Origin: Cladorhizidae sp. MBARI D1340-BT2
Lineage: Eukaryota; Porifera; Demospongiae; Poecilosclerida; Cladorhizidae
Reading direction: 5' to 3'
DNA: 64,000 nt
NCBI GenBank assembly: GCA_028752905.1
Contig: JAQNBH010000011.1
Span: 33,690,017-33,754,016, forward strand
The notes under the pieces were generated by a model, which saw nothing but the letters and a program-made list of their open reading frames with translations, did no database searches and had not been told where the DNA came from. The position numbers and the translations under genes are program-made. Positions within the stretch are counted from its first letter, which is position 1, and each line of letters starts with the position of its first letter. This document shows, in pieces, positions 54,118 to 64,000 of the stretch.

Positions 54118-56740
54118 ACAATAACTGGACACTTGTAAGTAATACCAGCTCCTTTAAATAGGCTACTGCCTGGAATAGGCTACAGCCTGGTATGATATAA
54201 TGGTAATAGTAACATCAAACACTATTTCCTGGCAAATCAGAATTGGCTAGTCAACATGAAGAATCACCGTGTTCATTAATTAAATGTTGATCATGGTGAC
54301 TTTGTTTAGACTATATAGTTGTGGTTCTCAGATAGTTCACCTATCTCATATGTCCTCTTGGGGTCAGGGGCTAGTCAGGGCTTATACTAGGAGGGAGATC
54401 CCTGACACTGCAAAACAATAAAACGAATACGATAGCACTTCATATTTTCATTTCCTGTTCCTGTTCCTGTAACACATGTTTCCTTCCACACTGTCTAGCA
54501 GGCGTGGGCATGGTTTCAATGGCCTTACCAATGCAGCCGAGCTTCCTCCTCCCCTGTTATTGCCCTTGGTTGCGGCTAGGCCAGTGCAGGATAGAAAAGG
54601 CAAGTAGATAGAAAGGGCAAGTAGTTAATTTTTTTATTAATGATTGGAAATTTTTATAGAGAGAACTCTGCACTCGACGGCTGGAGGATCTGTTGAAACT
54701 GTGAATGCTTCAAATTCTTGGATTGTCGGGCATACTTGCCTGCACACCTCAGAGTCGTCTCGTGGATTCTCTTTTTCACTCCACGCTTGCAGTCGTAGTT
54801 GCCCTGAGCTGTTCATGTCTCCCTCCAGAATCTCTTGTGTTTCTTCTCAAAGTAAATACACACACACACACAAAGAGAATAGCCACTTGACTTGTGTGTT
54901 AGAGGGATGTCTTCCTTTGGTCTGTAGGGTCTGACGGGGAAAGTGAATCTTGCCAAGTTTAATAAATGACTGGAACAATGGGGTTAAGATTGGAATGAGC
55001 CAAACGTAGTATGGCTCAAGTTATATGATGCAGCTTTCGATTTTTGCCCAAAGGAACTCCGCCTTGCAAAGTATATTCCAAGTGGACAGTTTTGGGGTAG
55101 TGTTCCTCATTCGTGTTTCAAACATTCTGTGCTCCACCACTTTCTTCAAAGATCCAGAAGACAGGCGATGATCACAAAACTCAGACTGGTCATCTTTTTC
55201 AGTTGCCCTTGTTGGTCACGCCCAGCTCACTAAACTGGAACTCACTCACCTGGTTCACTTGCATATACCTGTACATTACATAATAATAACAACAACAATA
55301 ACAACAATATAACAATAACACCAATAATAACAATAACAACAACAAACCTACAAGAAGCACCATAAATCCAAGATCAACAAGGGTTAAGTGAAGTGGTGCC
55401 TGGTTCTTTACCTCTTGTATATAGGAGTCATGGGAATGCAGTGAACATTGCGCTTGCATCTATGGTCGCGGAGAAATGCAGTCATACAGTGCACACTAGC
55501 CTGGATGAGAACCAAGCTATCCCTCACTCTAAGACATAGTCTTGCAGGCCAGCGCCTTTGATCAGTGTTAACAGTTCAGAGGTCAGAGAGTTGCCATGCA
55601 AGCAGGTGGCGGTGCATTCAGGCAATGCAGAATCAAGCCTGAACAATAATTAACTCGGATGTTCTTACCCACGTGTGCATGGAAGTGATTCCTTCTCACA
55701 GCATGAAGTCTCTTGTGATGAGGCATTACCTACCATGATACTGTAAGTGATGAGAGCAGTTGTGTAGCCTACACCTACTATGTCCTTGTGCACCTCTCAA
55801 TACAATGAGTTTCTATTTACAGTCAATCAACAACAAAAGTTATGACAATAATGGCCGAGTTCAGAAGTACCTAGTCTAGTAATCCCTCCTGTTGGCACTT
55901 CATAGCATGGAAGCAGAATTCTCCCATGCTAAATCCACAGAAGTTCTCTGCATCAGGTGTTGAAGTGATCCGGGCTCCTCTGTGACTGTGTGTAGCCAAC
56001 AACCCAGGTCCTTGATGAAGGCTAATGCTAGTGGCCCAAAACATCTCTAGTCTCGACAGCATGGTGGTGAATAAATAGGCGAGTTGAGATGATTGTTCTT
56101 TGCTGCCTTCAAATCCTTAGACTTCCAAAGACAGCACCAGGATTTAAAATGCAAGCCTTTGATTAGATGGTGCAAAGGTGGGCAAGCGACACTCCATACA
56201 AGGAACCTTCGTCGCAGTGGGACAATGGATATTTCATCCATTGTTTTTCGTCAGATATCAGCAAACTAGATAGTTCTAAATGCAAACACCAGAGAGCAAT
56301 ATATAATGTCGTTCGGTCAGAAAGACTTCTCCTAGTCTTCCTGCAGCTAAGGCCATGTGTGCCAAGAGTGCCAACATCAGTACCACAATGTACACACCGA
56401 TGAGGTTTGCACGAAGAGAGCCCTACACTGAAGCCAATTGCAACATGAACAGCATTGTCTCGTGCGCAAGCCTACAGAGGAGACCAATGCATTGATCCAA
56501 CACACTGGATTCTGAGGCTGAAGCAGGCTCATAAGTTCTAGACATGGTGCTTTATCTTTTATATCACTGGGTAATACCTGGGTAAAACCCGGGGGAAAAC
56601 CCTAGGGAAAATACCTAAAACAATATATGATTTTATCCACTGAGTTGGGTTTTACCTGGGTAAAATGTGAACACTGCACAAGTAATATCTGTGTAACCTG
56701 TCTTTCCTGTGGACGGAGATCAACTGGTTTTGTTTCTTGA
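54118..56740. other. 2.6 kb without a gene I can name
   Basis: Near 54,985-55,210 the plus strand has an open stretch reading DWNEPNVVWLKLYDAAFDFC, PKELRLAKYIPSGQFWGSVP that looks coding-like, but I do not recognise it and it lacks clear splice sites. A TTA/TTG-type microsatellite lies at 55,275-55,345. Near 56,013-56,045 is a decayed tail motif (TTGATGAAGGC...GGCCCAAAACATC) like those at 24.4 and 39.95 kb. Confidence 0.35.
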
Positions 56741-56817
56741 TTTCACTCACTTCTTCTTTCAACGTGATTGTCGTTAATATGGCATCCTCGTCACCAAAGA
56801 AAAGTGGCTTGAGGAAT

Positions 56818-59800
56818 TTAATTCCAAAGAAGGTCGAAGGATAGCGCTGTACGCATATGCCACTCAGACTGAACTGGATATAGAACGATGTTCATAGAAT
56901 AGCAATGCATGGACAAGTGAGGAATGTGTAGAGAGCATGCGCTAGGTAAGGGGTCGTCAAGTTGGTAAGGGCGTATATAGCATGAGAATACATCAATATG
57001 AGTTAGGCTGGTTCCATAGTTCTCTATCCCCCCCAAGCAGAGGCTAGGGCTCTGGTGATTAGTTTCTCTGTTTGTAGCCAAGCCTGTCGATTGGCTTTGG
57101 GCCTCTTGCTCCTGCGTGGTACAGGAGTGGCTTCCCGGGGGGGGGGAGGGGGTTGGTGGGAGGGCCAGGCTGCGTTGTGGCAGTGGAGTGGGTCTGGCTG
57201 GTGTTTTGGCCACCGATGCATAGGTCGGCTGGGGTTGGGTCTTTGCTGGAGCCGAAGCTGGGGGTGGTAGTGGCGCCGGTTGCTGCGGATGAGGCGGACT
57301 TGCTGGACGTGGCAGTGGGCGAGGATGGTGATCGTTGTGACTCGAGTCTGCAGTCGGTGGGGTCATCGCGGTACTGGTCGGTGGGTGCGTAGGGGCTGGT
57401 TGCCGATCCTGTGTAGTGACGGGGGTTGGGGTGGTTGATCTGGTCGGTTGTCGAGTGACTGTGAACGGGTTGGGCGAGGTGGTGAAAGGATTAAATCGCC
57501 TGAGGTAGCGTCTGTTCCGTGTCGTGAGCCGTCCAGAGCCGTCGGTCCGTACTGCATACTGGTGATATTGCAGTACTTCCACGACCGTGCCAGACTTGTC
57601 CCACTTCGTTGGGTGACGTCCAGTCTGATTTTGGATCATGACTGTGTCACCACAACGGAGTGGGGACAGACCTTGGGTGTGTTTGTCCCATCTGGCACGG
57701 CCGGTGACCTGGCGTCTGGACAGCGCACGTTCACGGAGGTCCAGTCTCGATGTCCAGTCCTGGTGCGGGCGGTAGGTGGCAGGGAGTCCAGGGAGGAGGT
57801 CTCTGGTGGCCCTTCCAAAGAGGCATTGTGCCGGGGACATGCCAGTGTCGGAGCTTGGTCCGTTTCGGTAATGTAGAAGCGCCAAGTGAAAGTCGTCTGA
57901 TAGGGTGCCGCCTGGGCCTGTGTTGCCGGCGATCAGCCTCTTGGTGGTCTTCACCGCTGTCTCAGCCCGGCAATTTGCGTGGGGGTTGTAGGCGGAGGAC
58001 GTTCTATGGTGTACACTCCATGAGGATAGGAAGTCCCTGGTGGTGTGGGAGGCAAACTCTGGGCCATCAGAGGTGATGCTCTCTGGAATGCCATAGGTGG
58101 CAAAAGTATCTCGTAGGACTTGGCAGAGGCCCTCTGCTCCGTTCGTGGATCTGGTGACGACCGGCCAGTTTGAGTACCGATCCACCAGCACGAGGTACGC
58201 GAACCCTACGTGGTGGAAGTAGTCCGCGCACATGTGCTGGAAGGGGTACTGAGGGTCGACCGGTGTCGTTGATGGCATGGCAGGTTGGGACAGGGCGTTA
58301 CCGTTGCAGGTGGCACAGTGTTGCCTGGTTGCGGTGATTTCCTTAGACATGCCTGGCCAGTAGAGTGATGTCTGTGCCCTTGCATACATGCTGGTTGTGC
58401 CTTGGTGAGCGGCATGGAGGGCGTCGAGGCATCTTTGGCGGAGTGCGAGTGGGATGATGATCCTTTCACCTTTCACGAGGACGCCGTCCACATTTGTGAT
58501 TGTATCAAGAATGGGGAAGTATTCCCTAATGATGGCAGGCATGTGGTGCCTTGCCTCGGGTGGACCGTCTTCGATGACTTCGGATAGCAGTCGTAGTGCC
58601 GGGTCAGCTACTGTGGCGACTTGGAGGGTTTCCCATGTGATGGGTATGTGATGGACGGCGGCACACAGGGCAGTGGCGAGTTCGTCAGCATCCTCTGATG
58701 TGGTGGAGAGCGACGCGACGTGGCATTTCGGGATGCCTGATGGGTTCATCCTGGATGTGTCCGAGTGGTTGTCATCCTGGAGGTAGAGCTTCACTGAAAG
58801 GCGGTCGCCAGATGGATGGCGGGACAGAGCGTCACTCGTGTGGTTCCGTATCCCAGGAATGTATATCATCTGGAACCTGTAAGGCAGTGTCTTTTCCTTC
58901 AGGTTTCTGAGGCGGGTGTTATGGATGTCCTCGAGTGAGCGATCCCCAAAGATTTTGAGTAGTGGCTTGTGGTCCACTGCAATCTGGAGATCACTGCACC
59001 CGAGGACGAAGTGACATGCTTTCTCGAGGGCGTCTGCCACTGCGAGGGCCTCCCCCTCGATGGGGGCGTACCTGGACTCAGCGGAGTGCGTGAACCTCGA
59101 GCCGACCAGCACCACTTTCCATCCCTCCTGGCAACAGAGGATCTCGTGGGATGGGCACTGGCAGTGTTTTTGAAACAGCCAGTACCCAATCCCGTCTTTG
59201 CTCCAATCTGTCGCCAGGCATGTGGGTCGACTCTTGTCGTAGATGGTAACTCCTTCAGCAATCTTTTGGCATATGGTGGTCTTGGAGAGGTCGAACGCGC
59301 GTTGTGTCTGCTCGTTCCATAGGAATGGGTTGGTGGGCTTCAAGAGGTCCCGGAACGGCTGCATTGTTGGGGCCATCGAGAAGGCGTACGCGACCTGGTT
59401 GACTAAGCCAAACCAGGCGCGTACGTCTGTGATGTTCTTGGGTGTAGGGAAGCCGGTGGTGGCCTCCAGGTACTTCTGTGATGGTCTTACTTCAGATGGG
59501 GTGATGGTGAACCCGGCAAATTCCACCTCGTCCTGCGCAAAGTGGAACTTGCGCGGGTTCAGTGTTATCCCGTTCCATGCGCAGATGTCTAACCATTCTG
59601 TGGCCTGGTGGTATGCTTCTTCGATAGACTCGCTCCAAATGAGGGCGTCGTCGATACACTTCGTTTTTCGGCTAATGTGAGATACAATCGCATTGTACCG
59701 TGCCGTGTAGGCGTCCCCTGAGGCGATGTATCCCTGTGGGGCAGAGCAGTAGCGGTATCTGCCCCAGGGGGTAATAAAAGTGGTGAAATGCCGGTCTGCT

Positions 59801-61932
59801 GGTGAGAGGGCTACCGAGTGGTAGCCGTTCCAGGCGTCAAAGATGGTTTTCTTCGTGTTGCCTGGAACGGCTCTGGCCTGGTGGAAAGGGGAGGCGCAAT
59901 GGTGTGTCTCTCTTGTGGCATGTTTGTTCAACTCCTGGAAGTTGATGGTCCGCCTCAGGGACCCGTCCTTTTTGGTGCATATCACCATGCGGTCGCACCA
60001 AGTGTCCGGGGTCCCTAAGGGGACCTTCTCCAAAACTCCAAGGCGGACGTCATGGTCCAATCCAGCCTTAACCTCATCCTGCCAGTGGATGGGGACGGTG
60101 ATGGGGGTGTGGCATGGTTTGGGGACGGCGTTGGGGTCGATGCTCAATGAGAGCGGAGGTCCGGCCATCATAGGGAGGGGCTGATGCTCACAAATGTTGA
60201 ATGAGCTCGACGCATACGTCTGTAGTAGGTGTTGCTCGAGACGTGCCCTGTTCTCCGGTGTGGCTGGGTAGGGAAGGCCTGTGGGGCGGGGCGGGGGCGG
60301 TGATCTTGTAGGGCAAGAGCAAGGTCGTCTCGCCTGGTTGATCAGTGGGGTGTCATCGCTAGTCCGGGGTGGGTTGACTCCCGGTCGCCTCTCTGGGGGC
60401 ATTGTAGCGGTACTTGGGGCTCTTGCAGCGTCTCCATACGCCCTCTTTAAGGGTCTCTCTGCTGGTGGTGTCGGTTGAGTGGTCTGGGAGATCTGGGCAG
60501 CGTTGGGGCTGGGCCTGTTGTCTCGGGTGGACGATGATCCGGACGGGAAGTCTCTTGGGATCATGTCCAGGTCGGCCAGGGTGGCCATGCTTAAGTATAT
60601 CTGGGATGCCTCAGGACTGAAGTATACCATCTGGCGCATTTCCTTGCCAGATGGGATTTTGAGACGCAGCAGAGCCGCCCCGAGGATGGGGAGGTTGTTT
60701 CCACTGGCTGACTTCATTGTCAGGTTGACAGGTATGAGGTCGTTTGGGCCAAGGTGCAGCTTGGACATGAGGTCCGGGCCGGCCAGGCAGCTCTGGCAGC
60801 CGGTGTCCGCGAGTGCCGTGGTGCGTATGTGTCTGGACTCTTGGGGCAGTGTGTGGCCATGGTTCCTGAAGTCCTCTGCGTGGGAGGAGACTAGGATGGC
60901 GATCACGGGTTGCGAGGGAGAGTGTTTTTGTATCCAGGATGAGGTGTCACTCTGCCATGTTTGGTGGGGCAGGGTACCTTCTGACATTCCCTGAGCCATT
61001 TCGGAGAGGGCGGATTCATGTTCCGTTCGCTGCCAGCATACTGAGGCTGTGTGGTGCTGCCTGCCACATGATGTGCAGGTGCTGCCGAAAGCCGGGCAAT
61101 GGATCCGACGGTAGGCAGTCTTCTCTTGCTCGCCATGCCCGCGTTGGCCGCAGTAGGTGCACGGTCCTGATGGTTGTGCTGCCTGGGGTCTGGGCTTCCG
61201 TTGTTGGCGAGGTGGAGTGTTGCCACGTCCCCTGGGTGGGGTGGGGAGTTCACGTTGAGATGGTGGGCGTTGTTGCCGCCTGTATTGTGACGTCACAGCA
61301 TCAGCACCGTGGTCGTCAAGGGCATGTGCGTTGTTAGGGGTCGACATCGTCATGGCTGATTTCTTCCCCGCTGCTCTTACTTCAATGAAGCGGATGGTGT
61401 CCTCTATGCACATGTCCTGGTCAGGATGCTTGAGCAGATCTTCTTGGATCTCTGCATCCGCCAGGCCTATGCAGAGTTGGTCAGCCACCCGCTCCTCGCC
61501 CTGGTTCACCACTCCATCACAATTGGGGCACTTCTTCAAAAAGCGACATACCTCAGCTTGTCCCCGGAGGCGTGCAGCGAATGCTCGGATGGGTTCAGTA
61601 CGGTCCTGTGTCATTCTTGATAAGGCTACGCGAGCCACCTTCGTGTTCTCGGCCGTCACTGCGAGGGATTTTATGGCTGCAAGTAAGTCCTTCTCTGTCA
61701 TACCCTCAATTGGTAAGGGACCGACCGTATTTCTGGTGACATCGCGCCTGAGGTTAGAGTCGCAGCACTCTAGTAACTGTATGGTAAGGTCCTGACCTGT
61801 CAGTTGTACTGATGTAACGTATGATCGCCATCTCTGTAGAAAGTAGGTCCAGGCTTCCGTTGTTCCCCCTGATGTTAGTTCTGGACGCTTCACCGGAGCT
61901 GGTTTAGCTCTGGGGTTGGTCCGGTGGTTCAT
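56818..61932 (-). CDS. Gag-Pol polyprotein of the Ty3/Gypsy element, 1,704 aa
   Basis: One uninterrupted frame. Gag-like region about 1-250; zinc knuckles near 256 (CTYCGQRGHG) and 285 (CTSCGRQHH); aspartic protease near 374 (ALADTGCQSC); RT about 650-830 with catalytic CIDDALIW near 757 in place of YVDD; RNase H near 905 (LATDWSKDGIGYW); integrase HHCC near 1,174-1,210 (HQGTTSMY...CATCNG) and DDE at about 1,234 (CADYFHH), 1,290 (TSDGPEF) and 1,321 (CRAETAV); then a Pro/Thr-rich tail. All catalytic residues I can check are present, so it may be active or only recently dead. Gag and pol are fused without a frameshift. The frame has no stop before the 3' LTR; it reads through the LTR and stops in flanking DNA. 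The Met at 61,932 lies about 210 bp inside the 5' LTR. Confidence 0.93.
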   Translation of the reverse strand: MNHRTNPRAKPAPVKRPELTSGGTTEAWTYFLQRWRSYVTSVQLTGQDLTIQLLECCDSNLRRDVTRNTVGPLPIEGMTEKDLLAAIKSLAVTAENTKVARVALSRMTQDRTEPIRAFAARLRGQAEVCRFLKKCPNCDGVVNQGEERVADQLCIGLADAEIQEDLLKHPDQDMCIEDTIRFIEVRAAGKKSAMTMSTPNNAHALDDHGADAVTSQYRRQQRPPSQRELPTPPRGRGNTPPRQQRKPRPQAAQPSGPCTYCGQRGHGEQEKTAYRRIHCPAFGSTCTSCGRQHHTASVCWQRTEHESALSEMAQGMSEGTLPHQTWQSDTSSWIQKHSPSQPVIAILVSSHAEDFRNHGHTLPQESRHIRTTALADTGCQSCLAGPDLMSKLHLGPNDLIPVNLTMKSASGNNLPILGAALLRLKIPSGKEMRQMVYFSPEASQIYLSMATLADLDMIPRDFPSGSSSTRDNRPSPNAAQISQTTQPTPPAERPLKRAYGDAARAPSTATMPPERRPGVNPPRTSDDTPLINQARRPCSCPTRSPPPPRPTGLPYPATPENRARLEQHLLQTYASSSFNICEHQPLPMMAGPPLSLSIDPNAVPKPCHTPITVPIHWQDEVKAGLDHDVRLGVLEKVPLGTPDTWCDRMVICTKKDGSLRRTINFQELNKHATRETHHCASPFHQARAVPGNTKKTIFDAWNGYHSVALSPADRHFTTFITPWGRYRYCSAPQGYIASGDAYTARYNAIVSHISRKTKCIDDALIWSESIEEAYHQATEWLDICAWNGITLNPRKFHFAQDEVEFAGFTITPSEVRPSQKYLEATTGFPTPKNITDVRAWFGLVNQVAYAFSMAPTMQPFRDLLKPTNPFLWNEQTQRAFDLSKTTICQKIAEGVTIYDKSRPTCLATDWSKDGIGYWLFQKHCQCPSHEILCCQEGWKVVLVGSRFTHSAESRYAPIEGEALAVADALEKACHFVLGCSDLQIAVDHKPLLKIFGDRSLEDIHNTRLRNLKEKTLPYRFQMIYIPGIRNHTSDALSRHPSGDRLSVKLYLQDDNHSDTSRMNPSGIPKCHVASLSTTSEDADELATALCAAVHHIPITWETLQVATVADPALRLLSEVIEDGPPEARHHMPAIIREYFPILDTITNVDGVLVKGERIIIPLALRQRCLDALHAAHQGTTSMYARAQTSLYWPGMSKEITATRQHCATCNGNALSQPAMPSTTPVDPQYPFQHMCADYFHHVGFAYLVLVDRYSNWPVVTRSTNGAEGLCQVLRDTFATYGIPESITSDGPEFASHTTRDFLSSWSVHHRTSSAYNPHANCRAETAVKTTKRLIAGNTGPGGTLSDDFHLALLHYRNGPSSDTGMSPAQCLFGRATRDLLPGLPATYRPHQDWTSRLDLRERALSRRQVTGRARWDKHTQGLSPLRCGDTVMIQNQTGRHPTKWDKSGTVVEVLQYHQYAVRTDGSGRLTTRNRRYLRRFNPFTTSPNPFTVTRQPTRSTTPTPVTTQDRQPAPTHPPTSTAMTPPTADSSHNDHHPRPLPRPASPPHPQQPAPLPPPASAPAKTQPQPTYASVAKTPARPTPLPQRSLALPPTPSPPPGSHSCTTQEQEAQSQSTGLATNRETNHQSPSLCLGGIENYGTSLTHIDVFSCYIRPYQLDDPLPSACSLHIPHLSMHCYSMNIVLYPVQSEWHMRTALSFDLLWN
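56834..57029 (-). repeat. 3' LTR
   Basis: 196 bp, from TCGAAGGATAGCGC to CATAGTTCTCTA on the plus strand. It lacks the ~200 bp tandem block present in the 5' LTR. Confidence 0.9.
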
Positions 61933-62140
61933 GGCGTGTGTGGTGAGGAGGACAGGTGCCAGGGCGGTGTCTGTTCCTTCTGGTATCGCCCAGTCGCATC
62001 CATCGAATGGGCAGGGTATAGCTATGATGGGTGGGTGGGAGTTAAATAGAATTCGCTCTTCCTTTTACTCTCGAATTGTTGCTATCAGAGACTAGCTATC
62101 AGAGACTAGCTATCAGAGACTAGCAAAAAGACTTGTCCAT

Positions 62141-62536
62141 GCATCGAAGGATAGCGCTGCACGCATTTGCCACTCAGACTGAACTGGATATAGAACGATG
62201 TTCATAGAATAGCACTTTGGACAGTGGCTTGGGACAGTAGCTTTGTAACAATGGTTTTGGAGAGTGGCTTGGTACAGTGGCTTAGTACCAGTGGCTTTGG
62301 ACAGTGGCTTGGTACAGTGGCTTTGTACCAGTGGCTTTGTACAGTGGCTTGGTACTGTACCAGAGGCTTTGGACAGTGGCTTGGTACAGTGGCTTAGTAC
62401 CAGTGTCTTTGGCAATGCATGGACAAGTGAGGAATGTGTAGAGAGCATGCGCTAGGTAAGGGGTCGTCAAGTTAGTAAGGGCGTGTATAGCATGAGAACA
62501 CATCAATATGAGTTAGGCTGGTTCCATAGTTCTCTA
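62141..62536 (-). repeat. 5' LTR with internal tandem block
   Basis: 396 bp. It matches the 3' LTR except for an extra segment at about 62,212-62,413. Confidence 0.9.
62212..62413. repeat. Tandem repeat inside the 5' LTR
   Basis: About a dozen short units of the type gtggctttggacagtggctt ggtaca, absent from the 3' LTR. Confidence 0.9.
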
Positions 62537-64000
62537 GAAGGCACCAAAACCTTCAAGTTCTTGGCCGACGGGAAGACCCTCTTCTGCAAGATCTGTGAGA
62601 AGGTACAAAAATGTGGTTAAGAAGATCCAGATCAGGCAACATGTAGGGTCCAAGACACACGAGAAGAACTGTCAATTGAAGCGGAAAAGAAATGTGATCC
62701 AGGCACAACTTGAGGATTGATTCGCCACGACACCGAAGAAATCATGGGCTGCAATTGTTGGAAAAGAGCTCTGTGAAGCCTTCCTCGCCGCTAGCATTCC
62801 ATGGATGAAGTTGGACGTGCCCAATTCCGCGGATTCTTGGAGTCAAACATCGGGATCTCCATGCCAGACAGAACCACCCTTGAGAAGAAGTACTTGGGTG
62901 AGTGCTACCAGGATGCCATTCGCGAGATTCAGGACTGTTTGGGAGACAAACCAATTTGGGTGGGCGTCGATGAAACGACGGATGCCATGGGCCGCTACGT
63001 GGCAAATGTTTTGATCGGGAGGCTCGACAACGAGAAGAACCATGCCCCTTACCTTGCCAATGTGGTTTTCCTTGAGAAAACCAACTCTGCCACCATCTCT
63101 ATCCTAGTCAACAACACCCTCAAGTTTCTGTGGCCCAATTTTTATGCTGATCTGCTGAAGCTGCTTCTCTCCGATGCCGCAGCATACATGCAAAATCAGG
63201 CCGGGAACTGAAGGTCTTCTACCCCACACTCCTTCACATCACTTGTCTGGCCCATGGTCTCCATCGTGTCTGTGAATCTGTCCGCGAAATGTTTCCAGAG
63301 GTCAATGATCTCGTCTCCACCGTGAAGAGGATCTTTGTAAAAGCCCCCTCCCACATCATTATCTGGAAAGAGGTCTGTCCTGAAGTTCCCCTTCCCCCTG
63401 AGCCTGTGTTGACAAGATGGGGCACCTGGATAGATGCAACTTTGTTCTACGCCAAAAATTTCGAGAAAGTCAAAACCATCGTCAGCCAGTTGTTACCAGA
63501 AGATGCAGCAGCCATCGGAAAGTGTCAGAAATTGCTCAAGAACCACCACCTTGCCTCAGACTTAGCCTTCATTGCAGGGAACTTGGCTTTCCTTCCTGCT
63601 GTTCTGACTCGTCTTGAAGAAGCGGGTTTGCCTTTGGAAAGATCCTTTGCCATCCTTGACGAAGCCAAGTCCAACCTCGACAGTATTGCTGGCCAAAAGG
63701 GGATGCCGTTACAAAACAAGTTCAACTCTGTGCTGGAGAGAAACCCTGATGTTTTCTGGTCCTACGCTCAATTGTGGGGTGCTTGAAAGGCTCCCTCCCC
63801 AAAGGATTTGGTCCTGGAGACGTCGCCAACTTTAAGTTCTGCCCTACCGCCAATGTCGACATGGAGAGAACCTTTTCGGTCTACAAAACTGTATTGACTG
63901 ACAGGCCCCACTGTTTGACTGAAGAGAATGTGGTCAAAATTATGGTGAAACACTGTTCCTATTCTCGTGCTGCTGACTGCTATATAGTTGTTCTATTCTG

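Larger units (their letters stand above)
56834..62536 (-). mobile_element. Complete Ty3/Gypsy LTR retrotransposon
   Basis: Long terminal repeats at 56,834-57,029 (3') and 62,141-62,536 (5') enclose one gag-pol frame. The 5 bp target duplication GAAGG flanks both ends (56,829-56,833 and 62,537-62,541). A polypurine tract (CTTGGGGGGGGA on the minus strand) abuts the 3' LTR. The LTRs differ at about five of 195 shared positions, so insertion is recent. No primer-binding site was identified with confidence. Confidence 0.93.
56745..64000 (+). pseudogene. hAT transposase (CGGBP1-like BED type), split by LTR element
   Basis: Left of the LTR element the frame reads VTKEKWLEEFNSKEG. Right of it, it continues TKTFKFLADGKTLFCKICEK, a CGGBP1-like BED finger. 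Then come RTTLEKKYLGECYQDAIREI, KPIWVGVDETTDAMGRYVAN (first catalytic Asp), [52 protein letters not shown] and finally FKFCPTANVDMERTFSVYKT plus LTEENVVKIMVKHCSYS, the hATC end. Frameshifts near 62,610, 62,810, 63,205 and 63,785 disable it even without the insertion. The right terminus is close to or beyond the window end. Confidence 0.82.

Noticed and set aside
56818..62140. Plus-strand frames of 60-170 codons opposite Gag-Pol
   Set aside because: GC-rich shadows of the real minus-strand frame.

Overview
The window is nuclear DNA from a metazoan. It has spliced genes with small introns, CR1/L2-like, RLE-type and Penelope-like retroelements, Ty3/Gypsy, hAT, pogo/Tigger and TTAA-site elements, and a very high load of mini- and microsatellites. 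The TRAF architecture, the retroelement families and the presence of C9orf72 and a brambleberry-like gene suggest a non-bilaterian invertebrate, with a sponge favoured. That placement is inference; nothing here proves the phylum. No bacterial-type genes, CRISPR arrays or operons were seen.

Three host genes can be supported. (1) A minus-strand Kar5/GEX1/brambleberry-like nuclear-fusion protein lies at about 5.97-6.64 kb. It carries one apparent frameshift, and a hAT element abuts its 5' end. (2) A plus-strand C9orf72 orthologue spans 15.38-37.93 kb. Eleven exons can be joined, every junction keeps frame, and they total exactly 516 codons including the stop. (3) A minus-strand two-exon TRAF-family protein (RING, TRAF zinc fingers, coiled coil, MATH; 469 aa) lies at 48.42-50.35 kb.

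Layout: 0-5 kb holds retroelement scraps and unrecognised DNA. 5-15 kb has the brambleberry-like gene, hAT copy A, and several LINE and hAT remnants on both strands, including a minus-strand LINE with PHD-finger and endonuclease parts. 15-38 kb is C9orf72, whose introns are filled with tandem arrays (34, 41, 34, 21, 36, 36, 26 and 53 bp units, a tripled 307 bp unit, and TTG and ATT microsatellites), MITEs, a deleted Tigger and a hAT fossil. 38.9-39.95 kb is a LINE pol remnant in which a 15 bp unit expanded in frame. 43.9-48.3 kb is a TIR-bounded element whose decayed coding region carries a FEN1/XPG-like nuclease domain and a CXC domain rather than a recognisable DDE transposase. 50.8-54 kb is hAT copy B with a nested ZMYM1-like hAT. 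From 56.7 kb to the end is a CGGBP1/BED-type hAT transposase fossil split by a young, complete Ty3/Gypsy element (56,834-62,536) with a 5 bp target duplication.

The genes do not form a shared pathway. What the window mainly shows is one conserved gene persisting in a landscape of element insertion and repeat growth. In several places the repeats involve splice sites or retroelement coding sequence directly. Assignments rest on reading motifs by eye; no search was run.
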